Part shown: piece after piece, positions 1 to 5,539 of the stretch | Position numbering within the stretch: the first letter of the stretch is position 1 | Layout of the letters: every line of letters begins with the position of its first letter | DNA from: an uncultured Clostridia bacterium | Lineage (GTDB): Bacteria; Bacillota; Clostridia; Oscillospirales; Ruminococcaceae | Length of the DNA stretch: 13,188 nt | Direction: 5' to 3' | Assembly: GCA_947381875.1 (NCBI GenBank) | Contig: CANCXY010000073.1 | Coordinates: 1 to 13,188 of the forward strand | The notes under the pieces: generated by a model | Databases searched by the model: none | What the model was told of the DNA's origin: nothing | The model's input: the letters and a program-made list of their open reading frames with translations, nothing else | Translations under genes and position numbers: made by a program

Positions 1-785
1 CGCACGCGGGTAATCTCGGTCTTGCCGCACACGCACAAAAGCAGATGCCGCTCCTGCCCGGAATAGGTACCGATGGCCTTCACCAGCGTGGAACCGCGCG
101 CCGTCGCGTCGCTGATGCGCTGTGCCAGCCTCAGGCCGTCGGCGGTGATGATAATCGCCATCTTGCTGCCGCCCGCGCCGTACATGATTTTATCAATGAC
201 GAGCGATTCCACATAAATGCACACCACGCCATAGAGTACTGCGTCGATATTGCGGAACACCAGCCCGCCGGCGAGGATGACCGTTATGTCTGTCAGCAGG
301 GTGATCTGCCCCATCGAGATATGCGGCTTGAGCTTTTTTACGCTGACAATCAGAAAATCGGTGCCGCCGGTGGAGGAGCCGCGCATGTAGACCAGCGCCA
401 GCCCCGCGCCCATTGTCACGCCCGAAAACACCGCGGCCAGGAGGTCGTTGCCCGCGTACATGGGCGTCAGGGGGAACAGGGCGTCGAGGAAGAAGGAGGA
501 GACCAGCATGGTACAGAAGCTCTTGACCAGGAACTGCCGCCCCACCACGCGGTAGCTGATGAGGATAAGCGGGATGTTCAACACCACTGTCGTCGCGCCG
601 ATGGGCAGGCGGAACAGATGGTTGAGGATCAGCGCAAGGCCCGTGAGGCCGCCCGGCGCGAAGCTGGCCGATTTGGCAAAGGTATAAATGCCCATGCCAA
701 ACAGGACGCTGCCCGCCACGGCGTATACGGCGTCTGCCGCAAGCTCCTTCGTCGAATCTACGCCAAACAGTTTTTTCCAGTTCAT
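1..785 (-). CDS. YitT family membrane protein (DUF161 + DUF2179), 3' end cut by window edge
   Basis: The minus-strand frame from the ATG at 785 runs open to the left edge and gives 261 residues. It begins MNWKKLFGVDSTKEL and continues with several hydrophobic segments (about residues 18-36, 62-80, 88-106, 116-134, 163-177, 183-199). The family hallmarks FAPGGLTGLALILNHLFRLP (near 42-61) and GSSTGGTDFL (near 136-145) are visible. These mark the YitT/DUF161 integral membrane domain. After about residue 205 the soluble DUF2179 tail follows (SKMAIIITADGLRLAQRI, then the RGSTL...GTYSG pattern). The family usually has about 280-290 residues, so only some 20-30 are missing. A ribosome site AAAGGGG lies 8 bases before the ATG, and a TATAAT box sits further upstream. 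The molecular function of YitT proteins is not established. The gene stands alone here and is divergent from the remnant to its right. Confidence 0.93.
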   Translation of the reverse strand, partial: MNWKKLFGVDSTKELAADAVYAVAGSVLFGMGIYTFAKSASFAPGGLTGLALILNHLFRLPIGATTVVLNIPLILISYRVVGRQFLVKSFCTMLVSSFFLDALFPLTPMYAGNDLLAAVFSGVTMGAGLALVYMRGSSTGGTDFLIVSVKKLKPHISMGQITLLTDITVILAGGLVFRNIDAVLYGVVCIYVESLVIDKIMYGAGGSKMAIIITADGLRLAQRISDATARGSTLVKAIGTYSGQERHLLLCVCGKTEITRV

Positions 786-812
786 AGAGACAACCCCTTT
801 CTTATAAAGGAT

Positions 813-841
813 ATTATACGCGCTTTGGGGGGAAAAGGGAA
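813..841 (-). promoter_or_regulatory. Likely promoter of the yitT-family gene
   Basis: On the minus strand a perfect TATAAT (plus-strand 813-818) is preceded at 17 bases by TTCCCT (836-841), a weak -35. It lies about 30 bases upstream of the ATG at 785, with the ribosome site between. The -10 is convincing and the -35 is not. Confidence 0.5.
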
Positions 842-890
842 GGGGGTGGGGGAACGTGGGCGATTCGCCTTCCGGGTATCCCCTTTTCGA

Positions 891-1100
891 CTTCCGCGGG
901 CGTTCCTGAATGGCTACACGGAAAATGGCGGACAGCCCCTCGACAGTGCGCCCGGCGCGCAAACACGGATTGAGTTGTACCATCTGTATCTGGCGGTGGT
1001 GATGTACGTCGAGGTTTACCGCTTTGCGGAAGATGAGGCCGCGGGCCGTCGGGCGTGGTGCGGCAAGGATATTGACACCGTATTAAAAAAGCTCCTGTAG
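891..1100 (+). pseudogene. C-terminal remnant of a phosphotransferase (APH/fructosamine-kinase-like) gene
   Basis: The last 69 codons of a plus-strand frame ending in TAG at 1100 look truly coding: an FLNGYTENGG segment, then RIELYHLYLAVVMYVEVYRF, then FAEDEAAGRRAWC and a lysine-rich end. This helical pattern is typical of the C-terminus of aminoglycoside-phosphotransferase-type kinases, where a Gly-Tyr motif precedes an LYxLYLAxxM helix. Just upstream, in another frame (about 862-890), GYPLFDF resembles the DPLFDF element that normally precedes such an end, so a frameshift may separate the two. No N-lobe, Brenner motif or start codon is present: the same frame further upstream is only the antisense of the yitT-type gene. 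It is therefore called a truncated, non-functional remnant. Family assignment is by pattern only and moderately sure. Confidence 0.5.
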
Positions 1101-1146
1101 CCCCGATTTTGCCGCACGGCGGCAGGGCGGGCGGCTGAGGCATTTT

Positions 1147-1169
1147 CCGTATGGGAGTGTCCCATGCGG
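1147..1169. repeat. 10-bp hairpin
   Basis: CCGTATGGGA and TCCCATGCGG pair over 10 bp (one G-T wobble) around a GTG loop, just before the palindrome at 1179. No T-run follows on either strand, so it is probably not an intrinsic terminator. Role unknown. Confidence 0.6.
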
Positions 1170-1178
1170 GGTGTTTTC

Positions 1179-1212
1179 GTGTATTTCCCGCCCGGAGGGC
1201 GGGGAAATACAC
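1179..1212. repeat. GTGTATTTCCCCGCCC palindrome, copy 1
   Basis: GTGTATTTCCCGCCC, a GGA loop and GGGCGGGGAAATACAC form a 15-bp stem with one unpaired G. The same palindrome recurs at 3389-3422 and 5570-5604, with a shorter variant at 11991-12020. It lies between the phosphotransferase remnant and the terminator at 1257. It resembles REP-type intergenic palindromes, and no gene covers it. Confidence 0.85.
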
Positions 1213-1256
1213 GGCAATAGAGCCGCGATGTGGTCAACTCCCCAAAGTATCCCATG

Positions 1257-1301
1257 AAAAAACAGCAGAGGGCATTTTCACAACGCCTTCTGCTGCTTTT
1301 T
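1257..1301. terminator. Bidirectional rho-independent terminator
   Basis: Left arm AAAAAACAGCAGAGGGC and right arm GCCTTCTGCTGCTTTTT pair over 17 positions with one mismatch and one wobble, around an 11-base loop. The stem is flanked by A-run and T-run, so it works on both strands. It lies between the convergent phosphotransferase remnant (plus) and lipoprotein gene (minus). Confidence 0.85.
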
Positions 1302-1307
1302 ATGCTT

Positions 1308-1330
1308 CCTCTCCGCCGCGGGCGGGGAGG
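1308..1330. repeat. GC-rich hairpin CCTCTCCGCC / GGCGGGGAGG
   Basis: A 10-bp stem (one wobble) closes on a GCG loop directly after the terminator. The GGCGGGG core is shared with the palindrome family at 1179, 3389 and 5570, but the flanks differ. It may be a diverged member or chance. A smaller hairpin, GGGAAC/GTTCCC at 1351-1369, follows. Confidence 0.4.
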
Positions 1331-1371
1331 GGCCGCGAGATTTCAAGACAGGGAACCAGTTATGTTCCCCC

Positions 1372-1992
1372 TTAGCTGTCCCAATCCACGTCGTACACGC
1401 GCTCCACGGTGAAGCCGCTGAGGATGGTGGTGGACATATCGAAGTCCAGGCTGTACTTGTATTCCAGGCCGTACTTCAGCCACATCACCTCGTTCCCGGT
1501 CCAGTCGGGATACTTTTCCCCGGCTTTCTCACGGGTCAGCTCGGTGACGGGCACGCCGTCAAAGGAGATTGTCTCAAGGACGCTCTTGTCATCCTCGGCC
1601 TGCATATGCACTTCCAGCCGGGCGATTACGGCCTGCCCCAGGGGGACAGCTTCCGCGTCCGTTACCAGAGAGATTGAAAAAGACATATTGTCCGACACCT
1701 TCATGCTGAGGCCGCTGTAATACGACTCCGCCTCCAGCTCGGTAGAGGGGTCCACAACGATGCGGTTATAATCCTCGTCTACCCAGGATACGTCGAATCC
1801 CTCGTCCAGCAGGGTCTGGACAGTGGTTTCCCCCACCCGGATCTCCTTGCCGTTGACGCTGATGGGCAGCAGGGTTTCGCCTTTGTCCTCCCCGCTGCCG
1901 CTGCTGCCTCCGTCCTTGGAACAGGCGGGCAGGAGCAGAATCAATGCCGCCAGCAGCAGGCAGAGCAGGGGACGTGTCTTTTTCGTGTGCAT
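1372..1992 (-). CDS. Small lipoprotein of unknown function
   Basis: The frame encodes 206 residues. The N-terminus is a lipoprotein signal: basic MHTKKTRP, a hydrophobic stretch (about 9-22) and lipobox LPAC with Cys24, followed by a Ser/Gly-rich linker (about 28-35). The mature part begins LLPISVNGKEIRVGETTVQTLLDEGF, then is acidic and looks beta-rich. No enzyme motif is visible and the family is not recognised. It should be anchored on the outer face of the membrane. The ATG at 1992 is fixed by an in-frame TGA three codons upstream. An AAGGAG ribosome site lies about 13 bases away, which is long. The nearest good minus-strand promoter (2333-2361) would give a leader of some 330 bases containing the inverted repeat at 2029-2120. 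The terminator at 1257-1301 lies downstream. Confidence 0.85.
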   Translation of the reverse strand: MHTKKTRPLLCLLLAALILLLPACSKDGGSSGSGEDKGETLLPISVNGKEIRVGETTVQTLLDEGFDVSWVDEDYNRIVVDPSTELEAESYYSGLSMKVSDNMSFSISLVTDAEAVPLGQAVIARLEVHMQAEDDKSVLETISFDGVPVTELTREKAGEKYPDWTGNEVMWLKYGLEYKYSLDFDMSTTILSGFTVERVYDVDWDS

Positions 1993-2028
1993 GGTTTCTC
2001 AGATACTCCTTCCGGTTTTGGATACAGT

Positions 2029-2120
2029 GTGTCCCTAACAAGATTCCCAGGGGGGCTTTGAATGGAAGAAACCGTTAGACTGGTCTGTGCCCCCCTGGGC
2101 TATGAAATTGTCAGGAACAC
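2029..2120. repeat. Large imperfect inverted repeat with perfect 11-bp inner stem
   Basis: CCCAGGGGGGC (2046-2056) and GCCCCCCTGGG (2089-2099) are perfectly complementary around a 32-base loop. The symmetry continues outward: GTGTCCCTAACAA (2029-2041) matches the reverse complement of TTGTCAGGAACAC (2108-2120) at 11 of 13 positions, with short unpaired segments between. The whole is about 92 bases. It could be a tiny non-autonomous mobile element or a structured leader of the lipoprotein gene. No target-site duplication is evident. Confidence 0.65.
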
Positions 2121-2211
2121 ACAAAGCGGAACCGAGCTATTTAACCCAAGCCCCGCATTTAACGCGCCCACAGCAAAAACCCTTGATTTCAGGCTTGAAA
2201 TTGTTTACTGA
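2062..2211 (+). CDS. Possible 49-residue small protein (weak)
   Basis: An ATG at 2062, 6 bases after the GGGGGG run of the inverted repeat (a poor but conceivable ribosome site), opens 49 codons to a TGA at 2211. The product begins MEETVRLVCAPLGYEI and has no signal peptide, membrane segment or known motif. The frame partly coincides with the inverted repeat, which argues against coding. It is kept only because the stretch 1993-2471 has no other plus-strand gene and the frame is fully open. Treat as speculative. Confidence 0.15.
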   Translation: MEETVRLVCAPLGYEIVRNTQSGTELFNPSPAFNAPTAKTLDFRLEIVY

Positions 2212-2223
2212 AACGGGTATAAT
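2195..2223 (+). promoter_or_regulatory. Consensus sigma-A promoter (plus strand)
   Basis: TTGAAA (2195-2200), a 17-base spacer and a perfect TATAAT (2218-2223) predict a start near 2230. No credible protein gene follows on the plus strand before the terminator at 2394-2448, so it probably drives a non-coding RNA. It faces a minus-strand promoter at 2333-2361. Confidence 0.75.
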
Positions 2224-2332
2224 ACTTTATGTGGTGCGATGTATTTCGCTGTGCTGAGTGGTCACGTCACTCGTACAGGGGCGTGGGGTGCTGGTGACAC
2301 CCCACGTCCTGCCGCTTTTATGTTCCAAGACT

Positions 2333-2361
2333 ATTTTACTCCATCCAAACGGAAAATGCAA
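2333..2361 (-). promoter_or_regulatory. Minus-strand promoter facing the plus promoter
   Basis: On the minus strand TTGCAT (plus 2356-2361), a 17-base spacer and TAAAAT (plus 2333-2338) form a good sigma-A promoter, with a start near 2326. It reads leftward through the CGTGGGGTG hairpin and the inverted repeat at 2029-2120 toward the lipoprotein gene at 1992. It may be that gene's promoter, with a long structured leader, or may make an RNA antisense to the plus transcript. Confidence 0.5.
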
Positions 2362-2393
2362 GAGTCTTTTGCCGAAAATTCGCGGCAAAACAG

Positions 2394-2448
2394 AAAAAAG
2401 AGCGCAGGCCCCGCACATGCGGCAGGGGGACTGCGCCTTTCGCTTTTT
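2394..2448. terminator. Rho-independent terminator of the minus-strand nuclease gene, usable on both strands
   Basis: GCGCAG (2402-2407) pairs with CTGCGC (2431-2436), and a second stem CCGCA/TGCGG sits inside. On the minus strand the stem is followed at once by TCTTTTTT, a strong terminator 24 bases after the nuclease stop codon. On the plus strand CTTTCGCTTTTT follows, so it can also end the candidate RNA. Confidence 0.75.
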
Positions 2449-2471
2449 ATGCTTCAAATTGGCACAGGGGA

Positions 2472-3311
2472 TTACACGCCCTGCTTCGCTTGCAGCTTTT
2501 TGACTTCTTCCAAAGGCAGACCGGAAATGGCCGCAACTTCCTCTAAAGCGTACTTCCCAATTTCCAGCATCCGAAGTACCGTGAGATTTTTTTCTTCTGT
2601 TCGGCCTTTCTGCATACCCTGCCTCCTGCCTTCCTTCAAAGACTCATTCCTCATATCTTCCATAGCTCTGCACATCGTCAAAACTCCCTCTTTGCTCTCC
2701 TTGAAAAACCGTACCCGTTCCGCTAACTCCTCAAAGTACATATCGTTTGGATCGGTGCAGGAAAAATCGTGCATCAGCTTCCCGATGGGTGTTTCGTCCC
2801 GGTATTCGCCGTTCACATATATGATATGCGAACCATCCTCAAATTTTTTGCCGGAGCCGGAAATATACCGGTCAATCCTGTAAATCGGCTGGCCGTCGCC
2901 AATCACGTCATGCTCTGTGATGAACACCACATAAGTATCCGGCAAATCGTCGAAATTTTCGCTTTTCTTCAAAAGATGTGTGTCCAGCATGCTGCTGTTG
3001 TAGCGCGCCCGCCGCCAGCCCGCGCCCTTGTCGGAGCGCTGGATCTCCACATTGATTTTCCGTCCCATACTGTCTGTGGCCAAGATGTCCAGCCGGACGG
3101 AGCGGTCGAGCAGGTTTTCCATAAATACCTGCGTGCGGACATCCACGACGATCAAATCGGGCATACACAGTATAATCCGCAGGACAAGCTGGATGTACTT
3201 GACATCGCCCTCAAAGCATTTTGTCATGAAATCGTCGTCCATCAAACAGAAATTGCGGATCCGCTGTAAATCTTTCTGACGCTGCTGGTCGATCCATGCC
3301 GTGACTGCCAA
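2472..3311 (-). CDS. PD-(D/E)XK nuclease, Rpn / PDDEXK-transposase family (copy 1)
   Basis: About 279 residues. The opening FCLMDDDFMTKCFEGD and the block QLVLRIILCMPDLIVVDV are typical of the Rpn/'PD-(D/E)XK nuclease family transposase' group (PF12784-like). The nuclease core is visible: Asp75 in SVRLDILATD, then Glu89-Ile-Gln91 in KINVEIQ, with Arg101/Tyr104 in RARYNSSMLD. The C-terminus is charged and helical (about 215-279), with the KEGRRQGMQKG run common in this group. Members cut DNA and promote RecA-independent recombination in E. coli Rpn proteins; here that role is inferred. A GTG at 3320 has no ribosome site, whereas AGGTGG overlaps that GTG and stands 5 bases before the TTG at 3311, so the TTG is chosen. 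It has its own promoter and terminator. A paralogue lies at 6987. Confidence 0.88.
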   Translation of the reverse strand: MAVTAWIDQQRQKDLQRIRNFCLMDDDFMTKCFEGDVKYIQLVLRIILCMPDLIVVDVRTQVFMENLLDRSVRLDILATDSMGRKINVEIQRSDKGAGWRRARYNSSMLDTHLLKKSENFDDLPDTYVVFITEHDVIGDGQPIYRIDRYISGSGKKFEDGSHIIYVNGEYRDETPIGKLMHDFSCTDPNDMYFEELAERVRFFKESKEGVLTMCRAMEDMRNESLKEGRRQGMQKGRTEEKNLTVLRMLEIGKYALEEVAAISGLPLEEVKKLQAKQGV

Positions 3312-3341
3312 TGTTCCCACCTGCTTTTATATTGTAATTGT

Positions 3342-3370
3342 ATCGTATCACAAATTCGACGGTTTTTCAA
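3342..3370 (-). promoter_or_regulatory. Promoter of the copy-1 nuclease gene
   Basis: On the minus strand TTGAAA (plus 3365-3370), 17 bases and TACGAT (plus 3342-3347) form a near-consensus promoter. The predicted start near 3335 gives a leader of about 24 bases before the TTG at 3311. Confidence 0.6.
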
Positions 3371-3388
3371 GGCCGCAAAAAGATTCTT

Positions 3389-3422
3389 GTGTATTTCCCC
3401 GCCCTTCGGGCGGGGAAATACA
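3389..3422. repeat. GTGTATTTCCCCGCCC palindrome, copy 2
   Basis: TGTATTTCCCCGCCC (3390-3404) and GGGCGGGGAAATACA (3408-3422) form a perfect 15-bp stem around TTC. It lies 20 bases upstream of the -35 box of the nuclease gene, between that gene and lepA. Same family as 1179-1212 and 5570-5604. Confidence 0.9.
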
Positions 3423-3464
3423 TAAAACGGCCCCGCTTTTGCAAAGCCGCGGCGAATGGATACA

Positions 3465-3498
3465 GAAAAAATCTGCGCCCATACGCATGTATGGGCGC
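3465..3498 (-). terminator. Orphan terminator-like hairpin
   Basis: GCGCCCATAC (3475-3484), loop GCAT and GTATGGGCGC (3489-3498) form a perfect 10-bp stem. On the minus strand it is followed by AGATTTTTTC, a good U-tract, so the minus strand is the terminating one. No minus-strand gene lies to its right. It may stop antisense transcription toward the nuclease gene or be left over from a lost gene. Confidence 0.5.
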
Positions 3499-3513
3499 TA
3501 TTAAAGTTTCCGT

Positions 3514-3628
3514 CCACCCTTTTCAAAGGGTGGCGGATTCCAAAGGCAGAGCCTTTGGCCGATCCAGCGGGACGCTGGCAGGATTCCAAAGGGCAGCGCC
3601 CTTTGGGCAGGTCCGGGCGGCAGCCCGG
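3514..3628 (+). repeat. Hairpin-module block 1 (five tandem hairpins, upstream of lepA)
   Basis: Five stems follow each other. CCACCCTTT/AAAGGGTGG is at 3514-3533, CCAAAGGC/GCCTTTGG at 3540-3558 and CCAGCG/CGCTGG at 3564-3578. CCAAAGGGC/GCCCTTTGG is at 3586-3606 and CCGGGC/GCCCGG at 3613-3628. Short linkers of the type GGCAGGATT and GGCAGGT join them. The same module types recur at 8568-8710, 12065-12136 and, inverted, 12664-12729. No coding role is seen. Confidence 0.88.
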
Positions 3629-3669
3629 CGGGCGGTGCCAGGAATTTTCGCGCCTTTTCAAAATCCCTC

Positions 3670-3698
3670 TGTGCAAACGCAAAATTTTGTGGTACAAT
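3670..3698 (+). promoter_or_regulatory. Likely lepA promoter
   Basis: TACAAT (3693-3698) is preceded by TGG, giving an extended -10, with a partial -35 TGTGCA (3670-3675) at 17 bases. A start near 3705 leaves a leader of about 32 bases, with the AAAGGAG ribosome site at 3721. It lies after the hairpin block, so the block itself should not be in the lepA transcript if this promoter is used. Confidence 0.5.
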
Positions 3699-3736
3699 AG
3701 GGTCAACCTAACAATCGTGAAAAGGAGCTTTTCGCC

Positions 3737-5539
3737 TTGACACAGGATCACATCCGCAATTTCTGCATTATTGCGCATATCGACCACGGCAAATCGACGC
3801 TGGCCGACCGCATTTTGGAGCGCACACAGGCCGTGGACGAGCGCCAGATGGAAGCGCAGCTATTGGACAATATGGAACTGGAACGCGAGCGCGGCATCAC
3901 CATTAAGGCGCGCGCCGTGACGCTGCACTATACCGCCCGCGACGGCGGGGAATATGAGTTCAACCTCATTGACACGCCGGGGCACGTCGACTTCAACTAC
4001 GAGGTAAGCCGCAGCCTCGCCGCGTGCGAAGGGGCCGTTTTGGTGGTGGACGCCAGCCAGGGCGTGGAGGCTCAGACATTGGCAAACACCTACCTCGCTT
4101 TGGAACACGACTTGGAATTGGTCCCCATCCTCAATAAGATCGACCTGCCCAGCGCCGAGCCGGAGCGCGTCGCGCATGAGGTGGAGGATATCATCGGGCT
4201 TGCCTGCCTGGACGCGCCGCGCGTCTCGGCGAAAATGGGCGTCGGCATCGACGACGTTTTGGAGCGCGTCATCACCGATATCCCCGCGCCAACCGGCGAC
4301 GCGGACGCGCCCCTGAAAGCCCTGATCTTTGACGCGGTATACGACGCGTATAAAGGCGTCATTGTATACCTGCGGGTATTTGACGGCACGCTCTCGGTGG
4401 GCGAGCCGGTGCGCATGATGCAGACGGGCGCGGTGTTCAGCCCCGTGGAAGTGGGCCATATGGGCGCGACGGAGCTTGCGCCGTGCGGCGTTTTGCGTGC
4501 GGGGGAAGTGGGGTATTTCACCGCGTCCATCAAGACGCTGGGCGAGGCGCGCGTCGGCGATACCGTGACAGGGGCGTCGCGGGCGGCTGAGGAAGCCCTC
4601 CCAGGCTACCGCCAGGTGACGCCGATGGTCTTCTGCGGCATCTATCCGGCGGATGGCGCGGATTATCCCGCTTTGAAAGAGGCGCTGGAAAAGCTGCGCC
4701 TGAACGACGCCTCCCTGAGCTTTGACCCGGAGACGAGCGCGGCGCTGGGGTTCGGGTTCCGGTGCGGGTTTTTGGGGCTGCTGCATCTGGAAATCATCAT
4801 CGAACGGCTGGAGCGGGAATTTGACCTCGACCTCATCACGACCGCGCCGAGCGTGGAATACCGCATCACGCTGACGGACGGCACCGTGCAGAACATTGAT
4901 AACCCGACAAACTACCCCGACCCCTCGCAGATCGCCCAGGCGGAGGAGCCGTTTGTGGACGCGCACATCTATACGCCCAGCGACTATGTGGGCAGCTTGA
5001 TGGAGCTTTGCCAGGCGCGGCGCGGCGTGATGCGGGATATGAAATACCTGGACGCGAACCGGGTGGACCTCCACTATGAGCTGCCGCTGGGGGAGATTGT
5101 ATATGATTTCTTCGACGCGATTAAGAGCCGGAGCCGGGGGTACGCAAGCTACGATTACGAGATGAAGGAGTTCCGGGAATCGAAGTTAGTGAAATTGGAT
5201 ATTTTGCTGAACGGCGAGATTGTGGATGCGCTTTCGATGATCGTACACGCGGACATGGCGTATGCGAAGGGGCGGCGGCTGGCGGAGAAGCTGAAAGAGA
5301 ACATCCCGCGCCAGTTGTTCGAGGTGCCCATCCAGGCGGCGATTGGCGGGAAGATCATCGCGCGGGAGACGGTGAAGGCCATGCGCAAGGACGTACTGGC
5401 GAAGTGCTACGGCGGCGATATCACGCGCAAGAAGAAGCTGCTGGAAAAGCAGAAAGAGGGCAAGAAGAAGATGCGCCAGCTTGGCACGGTGCAGGTGCCG
5501 AGCGAGGCTTTCACCGCCGTGCTGAAATTAGACGAATGA
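3737..5539 (+). CDS. lepA: Elongation factor 4 (LepA), ribosome back-translocating GTPase
   Basis: The 600 residues are the usual LepA length, with no gaps. All GTPase motifs are visible: G1 AHIDHGKST (13-21), G2 RGIT (52-55), G3 DTPGH (79-83), G4 NKID (133-136) and G5 SAK (164-166). Domain II, the EF-G-like domains and the LepA-specific C-terminal domain follow, with conserved stretches such as GFRCGFLGLLHLEII and an SYDYE segment, and a basic tail with ARETVKAMRKDV. LepA binds the ribosome and acts on stalled or mistranslocated complexes, and influences initiation. The TTG start at 3737 has AAAGGAG 9 bases upstream and places the canonical IRNFCIIAHIDHGKST at residue 6. The next gene begins inside its stop codon (ATGA, 5536-5539). 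The usual Firmicute neighbour hemW is absent here. Confidence 0.98.
   Translation: MTQDHIRNFCIIAHIDHGKSTLADRILERTQAVDERQMEAQLLDNMELERERGITIKARAVTLHYTARDGGEYEFNLIDTPGHVDFNYEVSRSLAACEGAVLVVDASQGVEAQTLANTYLALEHDLELVPILNKIDLPSAEPERVAHEVEDIIGLACLDAPRVSAKMGVGIDDVLERVITDIPAPTGDADAPLKALIFDAVYDAYKGVIVYLRVFDGTLSVGEPVRMMQTGAVFSPVEVGHMGATELAPCGVLRAGEVGYFTASIKTLGEARVGDTVTGASRAAEEALPGYRQVTPMVFCGIYPADGADYPALKEALEKLRLNDASLSFDPETSAALGFGFRCGFLGLLHLEIIIERLEREFDLDLITTAPSVEYRITLTDGTVQNIDNPTNYPDPSQIAQAEEPFVDAHIYTPSDYVGSLMELCQARRGVMRDMKYLDANRVDLHYELPLGEIVYDFFDAIKSRSRGYASYDYEMKEFRESKLVKLDILLNGEIVDALSMIVHADMAYAKGRRLAEKLKENIPRQLFEVPIQAAIGGKIIARETVKAMRKDVLAKCYGGDITRKKKLLEKQKEGKKKMRQLGTVQVPSEAFTAVLKLDE

Larger units (their letters stand above)
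2230..2448 (+). ncRNA. Candidate structured non-coding RNA of about 220 nt
   Basis: The boundaries are the predicted start of the promoter at 2195-2223 and the terminator at 2394-2448. Between them are successive hairpins: GAGTG/CACTC (2256-2272); CGTGGGGTG/CACCCCACG, a perfect 9-bp stem (2282-2306) extended by outer CAGG/CCTG; AAGACT+ATTTT pairing with AAAAT...AGTCTT (2327-2368); and TTTTGCCG/CGGCAAAA, perfect (2367-2390). No open frame in it looks like a gene. It does not show the SRP, tmRNA or RNase P signatures I would recognise. A 6S-like RNA is possible by size, but the strongest hairpin is not central. Because a minus-strand promoter also reads into 2224-2326, the functional strand is uncertain. 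Confidence 0.4.

Noticed and set aside
45..890. Plus-strand open frame over this stretch, continuous with the phosphotransferase remnant
   Set aside because: It is the exact antisense of the yitT-family gene, with Gln/His/Arg-rich low-information translation. Only its last 69 codons look coding.
1147..1212. Terminator for the phosphotransferase remnant
   Set aside because: Both hairpins lack a following T-run; the true terminator is at 1257-1301.
2239..2460. Protein genes on either strand across the candidate RNA
   Set aside because: Both strands have open frames, but neither has a ribosome site or a plausible protein, and both run into hairpins and a terminator.
3338..3740. Short frames through the palindromes and hairpin block 1
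   Set aside because: Their translations are just repeat sequence (for example VFPALRAGKYI-type strings at every palindrome copy), so the shared peptides reflect DNA repeats, not proteins.
3860..5074. 404-codon minus-strand open frame
   Set aside because: Antisense shadow of lepA, whose full motif set is on the plus strand. The translation is His/Arg/Val-rich without any recognisable domain.
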